33,645 bases of DNA from Bacteroidota bacterium (GTDB taxonomy: Bacteria > Bacteroidota > Bacteroidia > Bacteroidales > FEN-979), in the NCBI GenBank assembly GCA_014382125.1, contig JACNKI010000224.1, positions 1 through 33,645 of the forward strand, in the 5' to 3' direction. How positions within the stretch are numbered: the first letter of the stretch is position 1; each line of letters opens with the position of its first letter. Shown piece after piece: positions 17,471 to 24,579 of this stretch. The position numbers and the translations under genes are program-made. Under the pieces are notes generated by a model, which had not been told where the DNA came from, did not search any database, and saw nothing but the letters and a program-made list of their open reading frames with translations.

Positions 17471-17491
17471 CATCACGCATCACGCGCCACT
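17471..17491. repeat. Short heptamer repeat (CATCACG twice plus a decayed unit)
   Basis: CATCACG at 17471-17477 and 17478-17484 is followed by CGCCACT, a decayed third copy. It lies 29 bases after the kinase stop. The remainder of the 17443-17662 gap holds only the candidate promoter of the next gene. Confidence 0.5.
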
Positions 17492-17593
17492 TGTTTTCGG
17501 TGTTCTCTTAAACAAAATTTTTCTATTCCTGTCCACATTTTACGCTGAAAATGGAAATTGATACATTTCAGCAAAAGAATGAAACATATGAGA

Positions 17594-17625
17594 TTGTAAT
17601 TGACCCTCCCCCGAAGGTACTTTTA
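17594..17625 (+). promoter_or_regulatory. Candidate promoter of the beta-helix T9SS gene
   Basis: TTG at 17594-17596 is followed after 21 bases by TACTTTTA (17618-17625), one base from TAnnTTTG. Transcription would start near 17632, about 31 bases before the ATG. Confidence 0.4.
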
Positions 17626-17662
17626 TCCCCATGAATTTATTTATTAATCAAAACCTTAGATC

Positions 17663-19600
17663 ATGAAAACAAAAATTACACTTTTTATCGGAATGGTGAT
17701 TTGCACAATTACATTATGCGGGCAAATCATTTATGTCCCGGCTGATCAACCCAGCATTCAGATGGGGATAAATGCAGCCACGGATGGAGATACCGTATTG
17801 ATCTCTGATGGATATTATTTTGAAAACATAACTTTTAACGGCAAAGCGATCACGGTTGCAAGTCAATTTTTAATGGACAGTGATAGCAGTCATATCTGGA
17901 ATACCATTATTGATGGAAGTCAGCCAGTGTTAAGTTCTACAGTATATTTTGGTTCCGGTGAAGATACAACTTCAATACTCTTTGGACTGACAATTACAGG
18001 TGGAACAGGTACACCAGTGAACGTTTATGGTGGTGCCCAACTCGGAGGAGGTATTGGTTGTTATACAGATACAGGAGAAGAATGGCTGGTTGTTGTTAAT
18101 AATACGATTTTTGACAACACATCCAGCGCAATCGGTGACACTGGTTGGCGCAGCGCTGCCGGAGGGGGAATGTATGCTCATTCCAATGCAAGGGTTTGCA
18201 ATAACATCATTCAATATAATACATGTTTTTCCACCCATACAGCTGATGGTGCAGGAGTCGAGTTTGAGTCTCCTCCATCCGGGAGCCCGTTCCTGGTACA
18301 ATTCGCAAATAACAATGTTCAGTTTAATACTGCCCTGGGAGACGGAATGGCATTCGGAGGAGGAGTTAGTATATACAATACTGAAATGAGTATAACCAAT
18401 AACAAGATCAGCAACAATACGCTGATTTGTGATATAGTGAATTTAGGTGCAGGGGTAAATCTGCTTGGATGGCTATCATTAGGGAATGTTGTATCCATCC
18501 GGGATAATGAATTTATTGGAAATAAGGTTGTGGGAGACGGAGTATCCCTTGGAACAGCAATTCATCTGGATAATGTTGATCACCTTGTTAAAATCAGGAA
18601 TAACCTTTTCTTCGCAAATGACGGAACAGAAAGCGATTATTCCTATGGAACGGTTTCCACCTGGTTCTATTCCGATGATTATATCGGAAAAAACTCAGAG
18701 ATCATACTCGATGGAAATATATTCAAGCATAATTCAACAAAATCAGGGGGAGCGGTTAGTGTTTACAATTCCTTTAATTTTTCGTTCACAAATAACTTAT
18801 TTCTATGTAATAATGCTGAATACGGGGGAGCAGTTTACCTGAAACAGATGACACAGAAATCTGGCACCCGGAGCGGATTACGCGAAGAAACAATGTCTTC
18901 CATGGCAAACAATACGTTTATTAATAATGAGGCCCAAACTATGGCTGGTGCCATATATAATGGATATACTACAGAAACCGTGGCGACATTTAACAATATC
19001 TTCTGGCAAAACGATGCATACTACTATAATGATATTTTCACTTCAAGCGAATTACCATTACTCGTGGCATATTCTGATATTGATACTGATGGTATTGAGG
19101 GAACATGGGAAGGCAACAATAACTTTATTGAAGATCCCGATTTAGAAGAAGATTCACTTCATATCAATAATATCAGTCCATGTTATAACCAGGGGACGGA
19201 AACTATTACATATAATGAGTTTTTATTTACTAGTCCCATTATAGATATTGACGGAGAAGATCGCCCTATGTATGGCGGAATTGATATTGGCGCTGATGAA
19301 TGTTTTAATGCTGTAGGATTGTGGCCAGATAACGTGTCAGAGGAAATTTCAATGCTGGTGTATCCAAATCCTTTTACTAATCATGCAACCATAAAATTTA
19401 ATCTTGATGAGCCATCATATTGCATTCTGGAAGTGTACAATTCATCCGGTATAACGATTGAAACAATAGCCAACAAACATTTTGGTGCAGGGCAGAACCA
19501 AATCCAGTGGCAAAGTCATAATTTACCTACTGGTATTTACTGTCTGAGATTAGCAACCGACAGTAAAATATACACGGCTAAAGTTTTGCATCTGAAATAA
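17663..19600 (+). CDS. Secreted T9SS-sorted right-handed beta-helix protein
   Basis: The protein has 645 residues. A signal peptide (1-20, ending TLCGQ) is followed by a Pfam-style beta-helix opening, VPADQPSIQMGINAATDGDTVLISDGYYFENI, as in surface polymorphic-outer-membrane and pectate-lyase-like folds. Regular Asn-rich rungs run to about residue 500 (e.g. NNIIQYNTCF, NNNVQFNTAL, NNKISNNTLI, NNTFINNEA, FNNIFWQND). A DIDGEDRPMYGGIDIGADE segment, common at the end of such helices, precedes a T9SS sorting domain (VYPNPFTNHATIKF, then EVYNSSGI, then GIYCLRLATDSKIYTAKVLHLK). No catalytic site is evident; carbohydrate binding or adhesion is possible. It is the last gene before the copy of the tRNA end. 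Confidence 0.85.
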   Translation: MKTKITLFIGMVICTITLCGQIIYVPADQPSIQMGINAATDGDTVLISDGYYFENITFNGKAITVASQFLMDSDSSHIWNTIIDGSQPVLSSTVYFGSGEDTTSILFGLTITGGTGTPVNVYGGAQLGGGIGCYTDTGEEWLVVVNNTIFDNTSSAIGDTGWRSAAGGGMYAHSNARVCNNIIQYNTCFSTHTADGAGVEFESPPSGSPFLVQFANNNVQFNTALGDGMAFGGGVSIYNTEMSITNNKISNNTLICDIVNLGAGVNLLGWLSLGNVVSIRDNEFIGNKVVGDGVSLGTAIHLDNVDHLVKIRNNLFFANDGTESDYSYGTVSTWFYSDDYIGKNSEIILDGNIFKHNSTKSGGAVSVYNSFNFSFTNNLFLCNNAEYGGAVYLKQMTQKSGTRSGLREETMSSMANNTFINNEAQTMAGAIYNGYTTETVATFNNIFWQNDAYYYNDIFTSSELPLLVAYSDIDTDGIEGTWEGNNNFIEDPDLEEDSLHINNISPCYNQGTETITYNEFLFTSPIIDIDGEDRPMYGGIDIGADECFNAVGLWPDNVSEEISMLVYPNPFTNHATIKFNLDEPSYCILEVYNSSGITIETIANKHFGAGQNQIQWQSHNLPTGIYCLRLATDSKIYTAKVLHLK

Positions 19601-19619
19601 CACCACATAAAGTGTTATT
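19596..19619 (+). terminator. Hairpin at the end of the beta-helix gene
   Basis: AATAACAC (19596-19603) and GTGTTATT (19612-19619) form a perfect 8-base stem with an 8-base loop. The left arm includes the TAA stop codon. There is no T run, so it may be a 3'-end stabiliser or a weak terminator. Confidence 0.45.
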
Positions 19620-19633
19620 ACAACTTTGGGCTG

Positions 19634-19650
19634 GTCCTGTTGGGCCCACA
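19634..19650. repeat. Copy of the tRNA 3' end (att-like direct repeat)
   Basis: GTCCTGTTGGGCCCACA matches 16 of 17 bases of the tRNA 3' end and its flank at 13956-13972; the only difference is T for G at 19640. The rest of the tRNA is absent. A direct copy of a tRNA 3' end is the usual trace of tyrosine-recombinase integration. No integrase gene is seen in between or nearby. Confidence 0.6.
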
Positions 19651-19669
19651 TGAAAATCAAAATAAATGC

Positions 19670-20938
19670 TCACAATTCCATTCCAAAATGTTTTGTAACT
19701 TGATTAGAAGAGGCAATGGCGTCCTCGTGAAAACCTTTTCCAAAATAACTTCCACAAAAATAAGAATGATTGACACCATTTAATGAAGGCAATTTATTTT
19801 GGATACGAAGAGTGTCCAGCGTGTAATGAGGAAAATAATGTTCCATTTCTGTTACAATTGTATTTTCCCGAATAGGAAAAAAAGGATTAAAGGAGACAAA
19901 ATAGGGATTCTTCGATTTCTTCCCTGTAATATTATTTGCCCAATTCATTATGGAGGCTTGAATAAAACCGTTCTTGTCCTTTTCAAGATGGAAATTATAA
20001 GTTGACCATAAATTTTCATTTTGAACCAGCCGTGATGTATCTGTGTGCATAATGGATTTTATTTTATGGGCCTTCCAAATGCTAAGACAATTCAGTTCAT
20101 TTTCAGTGGGATCATCGAGTAATGTTAGTGCTTGATGTGGAAGTGTGGCAATGATGACTTTATCAAAATAATGACTTTCCCCATTCTGCATTTTTAAAAT
20201 AATCCCGTTCTTCTTACGGTACACTTTACGAATACCAGAATTGAGTTTAATATTCTCATTTCCTATTTTGCTTGTTATCTTTTGAATATAGTCAATACAT
20301 CCTCCTTGAATGGTTTTCCAATAAAAAGCAAATAACGGACTGATTAAATTATACTCCCCGACAAAATGTGCAAATTCTCCCGGATATTGCAGCGCCTCTT
20401 CATATGAAGGGCCCCAGGCTGCATTAATCTCAGAAAAAAATAAGTCACGAAATGCTTCAGAGTATCTCTTTTTTTTAAAGTAAAGCTCCAACGTAATATC
20501 ATGTAATTCCCCATTGCTGTGATCTTTTATGGTTTGTTTCTTAAAAACCAATAAATCACGAGATAGCATTAAATTCTCAGGATTGAATAAATCAAATCCC
20601 TGATCAACCAACCCTTTTAAATTATTAGTAATGCAATACTTCAATCTGTTATCATAGTACATAGTAAGCGAATTGATAACAAATCTGGGTTTCACGTCAA
20701 GTTGTGATAGTAGCTTTACAAATAAAGGGTATTTTTTGAGATTAAAGATAATGACGCCTGTATCAATTGGAATGCCATCATCGGTTATATAGGTATGAAT
20801 ACTTCCACCTGAATAGTAATTCTTTTCAAATATGGTGATTTCATGTTTTTGCCGTAAAATATATGCAGCGGTAAGTCCTGAAATGCCAGCACCAATCACG
20901 GCAATTTTATATCGTTTATCCAATGGCAATAGCGACAT
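19670..20938 (-). CDS. Predicted FAD-dependent amine-oxidase-like protein (COG2907 type)
   Basis: The protein has 422 residues. A Rossmann dinucleotide site VIGAGISGLTAAYIL (G16/G18/G21) is followed by the E of IFEKNYYSGGSIHT and the PIDTGVIIFN segment typical of COG2907. The C-terminal YFCGSYFGKGFHEDAIASS matches the closing FAD motif of that family. COG2907 genes usually sit beside DUF1365 and a cyclopropane-synthase-like methyltransferase; neither is seen here, so the role is open. The DNA is A+T-rich. A -7-like TATATTTG (20950-20943) lies so close to the ATG that the mRNA would be almost leaderless. A 55-base piece of a second copy remains at 22849-22903. Confidence 0.82.
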   Translation of the reverse strand: MSLLPLDKRYKIAVIGAGISGLTAAYILRQKHEITIFEKNYYSGGSIHTYITDDGIPIDTGVIIFNLKKYPLFVKLLSQLDVKPRFVINSLTMYYDNRLKYCITNNLKGLVDQGFDLFNPENLMLSRDLLVFKKQTIKDHSNGELHDITLELYFKKKRYSEAFRDLFFSEINAAWGPSYEEALQYPGEFAHFVGEYNLISPLFAFYWKTIQGGCIDYIQKITSKIGNENIKLNSGIRKVYRKKNGIILKMQNGESHYFDKVIIATLPHQALTLLDDPTENELNCLSIWKAHKIKSIMHTDTSRLVQNENLWSTYNFHLEKDKNGFIQASIMNWANNITGKKSKNPYFVSFNPFFPIRENTIVTEMEHYFPHYTLDTLRIQNKLPSLNGVNHSYFCGSYFGKGFHEDAIASSNQVTKHFGMEL

Positions 20939-20975
20939 TAAACAAATATAAGTTTAATGTCAGGATAATCAGTAT

Positions 20976-21190
20976 TTATTTCCTCTCCCTGCGAACATAA
21001 CTCAACTTATCCCTGGATCTCCAGGTGGCTCCATTATCGTTGGTGGACTCTATTTCGAGGATAAAATCATTATCTTCCATATCGCGGATAAGAATACGGG
21101 AATAGCTGTTTTTTTGTGTTGAATCCACATCGCTGATAAAAACCTGGTTTGCAATGAATGTACTGTCATTAAAATCAAACATGTAATCAT
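20976..21190 (-). pseudogene. C-terminal remnant of a LolA-like/DUF1579-like gene
   Basis: About 66 codons (FDFNDSTFIANQVFISDVDS to the end) align without gaps to the last ~68 codons of the intact gene at 23364-24554 (FEGNFNDSTFIADQVFINREDS), with roughly 60% identity. An open frame of 72 codons can be drawn from a GTG at 21194. Its first codons, however, come from leader DNA of a PQQ-propeller gene (21182-21280), read in another frame. It has lost the signal peptide and about 80% of the protein, so it is a fused relic rather than a gene. Confidence 0.75.
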
Positions 21191-21280
21191 CCACAAGCGG
21201 TTGAATATTTCTTCATAATACTATTTAGCTATAGAATGCCCGGTTTTCTGAGTAAATATTAGCTCATAAGTCCTTAAAAG
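21182..21280 (-). repeat. Relic copy of the PQQ-propeller gene leader and first codons
   Basis: This stretch aligns, with roughly 75-80% identity and a few small gaps, to 25780-25880. That region holds the start and upstream part of the PQQ-like gene. Shared blocks include TGTAATCATCCACAAG, TCATAATAC, TTTCTGAG and AGCTCATAA. The ATG context is kept, but a small length change puts the copy out of frame (it would read MKKYSTACG then stop). It joins the remnant of the LolA-like gene at about 21182-21190. Confidence 0.7.
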
Positions 21281-21284
21281 TAAC

Positions 21285-22727
21285 TTATTTCTTCACCTTG
21301 TTCCCCTGATACCCAAAAAGTCGCTTCTCCTTAACCTCCTTCTCAACGTATTTTGGCACCATCTCCTCCCAGCCGGGTTCACCCTCCCGGATCATTCGCA
21401 GCACGTTGGCCGAGTCGATATACAGCCATTCCTTTCTAACGTCTGTGATGTCGAGAATCTTTCTGCTTTTTATCAGGTAATGATAGAGGTCTTCCTCTTC
21501 ATCTGAAAGGTGGATATCTTTTGACGTCAGGAGTTCTCCCGCAGCTTCCCGGGTTTTGATGGATACCGAGGGGATGGTTGGATAAATATAAAGCTTCATG
21601 TTATTCACAAAAAGTTTGCCGAACGCTTCCAGAATCCCCCCTTTGAGATCGGTATAGTACTTCTCGTTGATCACCTTGAGGAAGGTGGGAATCCCGATTA
21701 CAACTCGCAGATTTTTTATAGCAAACTGCGAAAAATAGCTGACCAGCCTGTAGTATTCCCGAAATTTTGAGATCATCACATTTTGCCCCAATCCATTCAG
21801 CAAATCGACCCGCTCGAGGAAATCGCGTTCATCAATTTCCCCTTTTCGTAACAGGTTGTTGACTGATATTTCGCAAAGTGATAATGTATTTTCCCTGGTA
21901 TAATCTTCATCCCGTTTGAAGATCCGGTAGCTGGACTTCAGCATATCAAATCCTACCTTATGGATGGGACGGAATGCTCCCCTGAAGAGCAAAACATTTT
22001 TTTTATATAGGATATCAGAGGGTTGTTGAACCTCGCCGTTCCGGTCAAAGATCATCGCTGATGTCATGCCGTTCTTCACCAGCTGAACCCCCAGAAGGCG
22101 ATTATCTACATAGTCAAGATCCGGACCACGCATTCTCATCATAGTGATCTCGATGCGATCTTTTGAGATATTATCCATCAGCGAGCGGATGAATTCAACC
22201 GGGTGTTTGATGAAATGATAACAGGCGAAAATCAGGTTAACGCCAAGAATGCCCAGCGTTTGTTGCTGAAGCAAGGTATCCTGCTCAAGGAGATTCACAT
22301 GAAGCAGTACTTCATTGGGTTCTGTTTCAGGATCATGCTGGAATCGCATTCCCATCCAGCCATTGCTGTAATTGTCCTTCTGGTAATTCAGGGTAGTCAC
22401 CGTGTTGGCAAAGGCAAAATATTTCGTTGGGTTCTCCCGCTTTCCCGTCAGCAGCCCGACAAGGTCATTGTACTCTTCATCCAGCATTTTACATAACCTG
22501 CCCTCTGATACGTATTTACCTGGTTTGTTCTGATTGTAGAGCCTGTCACTGAACAATTTATCATAAGCAGAGATTGATTTTGCGATGGTCCCGGAAGCGC
22601 CCCCTGCCTGGAAGAACTGCCGGGCTACCTCCTGCCCCCCGCCAATCTCTGCAATGGTACCGTAAATTGATGTATCCAGGTTTATGATTAATGCTTTTCG
22701 ATTGGCGCTGGGAATATCCCGTTCCAT
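21285..22727 (-). CDS. Conserved protein of unknown function, 480 residues
   Basis: This is a full-length soluble protein with no signal peptide or membrane helix. It begins MERDIPSANRKALIINLD and then IYGTIAEIGGGQEVARQFFQAGGASGTIAKSISAYD, a highly conserved opening I recognise from a widespread uncharacterised family. Later conserved-looking blocks are TKYFAFANTVTTLNY, NGWMGMRFQ, LLQQQTLGILGVNLI, RIEITMMRMRGPDLDYVDNRLL, KKNVLLFRGAFRP and GGILEAFGKLFVNNMKLYIYP. From memory, pipelines sometimes label relatives as nicotinate-nucleotide adenylyltransferase, but no HxGH nucleotidyltransferase motif is visible, so I do not accept that. It has its own promoter and lies between the two copies of the duplicated block. 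Confidence 0.85.
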   Translation of the reverse strand: MERDIPSANRKALIINLDTSIYGTIAEIGGGQEVARQFFQAGGASGTIAKSISAYDKLFSDRLYNQNKPGKYVSEGRLCKMLDEEYNDLVGLLTGKRENPTKYFAFANTVTTLNYQKDNYSNGWMGMRFQHDPETEPNEVLLHVNLLEQDTLLQQQTLGILGVNLIFACYHFIKHPVEFIRSLMDNISKDRIEITMMRMRGPDLDYVDNRLLGVQLVKNGMTSAMIFDRNGEVQQPSDILYKKNVLLFRGAFRPIHKVGFDMLKSSYRIFKRDEDYTRENTLSLCEISVNNLLRKGEIDERDFLERVDLLNGLGQNVMISKFREYYRLVSYFSQFAIKNLRVVIGIPTFLKVINEKYYTDLKGGILEAFGKLFVNNMKLYIYPTIPSVSIKTREAAGELLTSKDIHLSDEEEDLYHYLIKSRKILDITDVRKEWLYIDSANVLRMIREGEPGWEEMVPKYVEKEVKEKRLFGYQGNKVKK

Positions 22728-22752
22728 ACGCTAGAGATTTTTTGGATAAGAT

Positions 22753-22783
22753 CAAAGATACAAATTTCTCCGGTTTTGTTCAA
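22753..22783 (-). promoter_or_regulatory. Promoter of the 480-residue conserved gene
   Basis: On the minus strand, TTG (22783-22781) is followed after exactly 20 bases by TATCTTTG (22760-22753). Transcription would start near 22746, 19 bases before the ATG at 22727. Confidence 0.65.
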
Positions 22784-22848
22784 CACTTACCACATACCTG
22801 CGATATCGTTAAGAAAATTTCCGGATATGAAAATCTAAGTAAATTAAA

Positions 22849-22903
22849 GAAGGCAATTTATTTTGGATACGGAGAGTGTCCATCGTGTAACGAGGAAAAT
22901 AGT
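22849..22903 (-). pseudogene. 55-base remnant of a second COG2907-type FAD gene
   Basis: It matches 19785-19839, inside the FAD gene, at 51 of 55 bases with no gaps. Read on the minus strand it encodes HYFPRYTMDTLRIQNKLPS against HYFPHYTLDTLRIQNKLPS in the intact gene. The four differences are two silent and two conservative changes, as for a once-coding copy. Similarity stops sharply at both ends. It lies in the 22728-23006 gap, just downstream of the DUF2061 gene. The rest of that gap holds only the promoter of the 480-residue gene. Confidence 0.8.
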
Positions 22904-23006
22904 GGATACAGGAAAATCTCTTTATATCTATTATTCAATATTACAAAATATATAAAGCCTGGCGGGTCCATAACAAAGAAAGTAGCAACTATCATTTTAT
23001 TCAGAA

Positions 23007-23342
23007 TCACACCCTATTTTTATTCTTTTTTACTCGTTGAATCCTTCTGTACCTCTTTCTTGCTGCCTGCCTTCTCCAGTATTTCCCCCAAAGGATATTT
23101 GTCCAAAGCCTCTCGTGAAAATAATACAACACCAGTTTGGCAAGAATATCAATGGAAGTAATTATCGATACTGCACCCAGAACATCCCTAAAAGCTGTTT
23201 GCGTAGCCTGAGTAAAAATGGCGAAACTTATGATAAATGTTGCTCCGGAGGCCACAAACCTCCAACTGATAGCCTTTAAAACACTTCTGCTCGGGCTATC
23301 CTTGTCCAGAGGTTTATCTCTCCTTTTAGCAGACATTTTCAA
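23007..23342 (-). CDS. DUF2061 family small membrane protein
   Basis: The protein has 111 residues. After a charged N-terminus it reads SRSVLKAISWRFVASGATFIISFAIF, then AVSIITSIDILAKLVLYYFHERLWTNILWGKYWRR, the two-helix pattern of DUF2061 with its conserved K-x-x-(S/T)WR start and YYxHERxW end. The C-terminus is strongly basic. Function is unknown; homologues are often found next to sulfur-assimilation genes in other bacteria, which are not seen here. It starts 21 bases after the LolA-like gene, so it is probably the third gene of that operon. Confidence 0.85.
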   Translation of the reverse strand: MKMSAKRRDKPLDKDSPSRSVLKAISWRFVASGATFIISFAIFTQATQTAFRDVLGAVSIITSIDILAKLVLYYFHERLWTNILWGKYWRRQAARKRYRRIQRVKKNKNRV

Positions 23343-23363
23343 TCGTTATCAAAAACAATATTA

Positions 23364-24554
23364 CTAAAAAAGCTCCTTCCTGCGAATATAAGTAAATTTA
23401 TCTTGTGGTCGCCAGTTGGCTCCGGCATCCCTGGTTGTCTTGACTTCAAATACAAACGAATCACCTTCCATATCCCGAAGAATAATACGGGAAAAAGCAT
23501 TTTGTTGTGTTGAATCCTCCCTGTTAATAAAAACCTGGTCTGCGATAAAGGTGCTGTCATTAAAATTACCTTCAAACAGTTCAAAATCAGATGAGAATCC
23601 GTTATAAACAATAATTTTGTATTTTTTTTCTGAGGAAATATAGGAGTAGTTTATCCATTTTGATTGCACATATATTCTGTCGTATATGATTTTCTCTAAC
23701 AACCTATTGGTTGACTCCCAAAGAATAATTGAAAAAGTGCTATCAAGACGATACCAGGACCCGCGCCTGGACCATACGTCCACTTTCACATCCCACTCTC
23801 CTTCCAAAAATGCCAGCTTTTTCATTTCAGCACTCCGGGGAAATTCAAATAGCTCCTCATCAACCTCTATGTTAAATTTTATATCCTCAATTTGAAGCAT
23901 CCTGTTGCGTTGGTAGAAGGTACGCTCAATGAAAAAGGGAATAACAATTCCGTTAACTGTCCTGAAATCATCGAAATAGGACTCTGCAGGACCGCCATAA
24001 CCAAAATCAGCCCATTCCGATTCGCATTTATATTCTAAATATGTATTCGCATCCAGGAACCATGTTTCTGATTTACCATTTGGCCGGGATAATTTAATGG
24101 CAAATACATCTATCCCGTCAACAGTTTGTTTGCCAAGTAATTCCACGGTGAAACCTCTCTCTTCCCATTTATAAAATGGAGTGAAAAATTCAGCTTTTTG
24201 ATTAAAAACATTGACTTCGGTTTTGTTTAATGCTCTCGGAAAACTGAAATCATGCCAGGGATCAATGGTCCACCCGGAAGTGCCGTTAAACGCTTCTGTA
24301 ACTTTATGTTTACCCAGATGCAGTTCGCTGTAGTAGGCTCCCGAATTTGTTTTCAGGGCATAAAAGTCATCCTCTTCGCTGAAGGCAATAAACCGGCCTC
24401 TGATCTCCATCGATTGAATCGCATCCCATTTATCGGTATCTCCATGTGCGTCGATATGTTTCGCTATAATTTCATCTATATCCTGAGCATGCATGATCGA
24501 TGAAATACAAAATAAACTGAGAATAACGAAAATTAGGCGTCTTACTGATTTCAT
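23364..24554 (-). CDS. Exported protein: LolA-like domain followed by a DUF1579-like domain
   Basis: The protein has 396 residues. A signal peptide (1-23, ending SIMHAQ) is followed by a domain (about 25-245) resembling outer-membrane lipoprotein-sorting/LolA-fold proteins: IIAKHIDAHGDTDKWDAIQSMEIRGR, then GTSGWTIDPW, then DGIDVFAIKLSRPNGKSETWFLDANTYLEYK. A second domain (about 250-396) starts LAFLEGEWDVKVDVWSRRGSW, like DUF1579, a lipocalin-like fold of unknown function. Either part could bind a lipid-like ligand in the periplasm; this is inference from the folds. It lies 25 bases after the PQQ-like gene in the same operon. A remnant of a second copy is at 20976-21190. Confidence 0.72.
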   Translation of the reverse strand: MKSVRRLIFVILSLFCISSIMHAQDIDEIIAKHIDAHGDTDKWDAIQSMEIRGRFIAFSEEDDFYALKTNSGAYYSELHLGKHKVTEAFNGTSGWTIDPWHDFSFPRALNKTEVNVFNQKAEFFTPFYKWEERGFTVELLGKQTVDGIDVFAIKLSRPNGKSETWFLDANTYLEYKCESEWADFGYGGPAESYFDDFRTVNGIVIPFFIERTFYQRNRMLQIEDIKFNIEVDEELFEFPRSAEMKKLAFLEGEWDVKVDVWSRRGSWYRLDSTFSIILWESTNRLLEKIIYDRIYVQSKWINYSYISSEKKYKIIVYNGFSSDFELFEGNFNDSTFIADQVFINREDSTQQNAFSRIILRDMEGDSFVFEVKTTRDAGANWRPQDKFTYIRRKELF

Positions 24555-24579
24555 GGTAATCCGGTTTATTTGTGAATGA

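Noticed and set aside
13974-19633. Complete integrative element with its own integrase
   Set aside because: No integrase, transposase, relaxase or phage gene is present between or near the two tRNA-end copies; only a footprint can be claimed.
20976-21194. 72-codon open frame as an independent small gene
   Set aside because: It begins in a foreign leader in another frame and covers only the tail of the LolA-like gene, so it is a fusion relic.
21285-22727. Nicotinate-nucleotide adenylyltransferase label
   Set aside because: No HxGH or ISSTxxR motif is visible; the label rests on memory of automated annotation only.
22691-23161. Plus-strand open frame of 156 codons
   Set aside because: It runs across the promoter of the minus-strand 480-residue gene, the FAD relic and the 3' part of the DUF2061 gene. 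All the recognisable homology in this stretch is on the minus strand.
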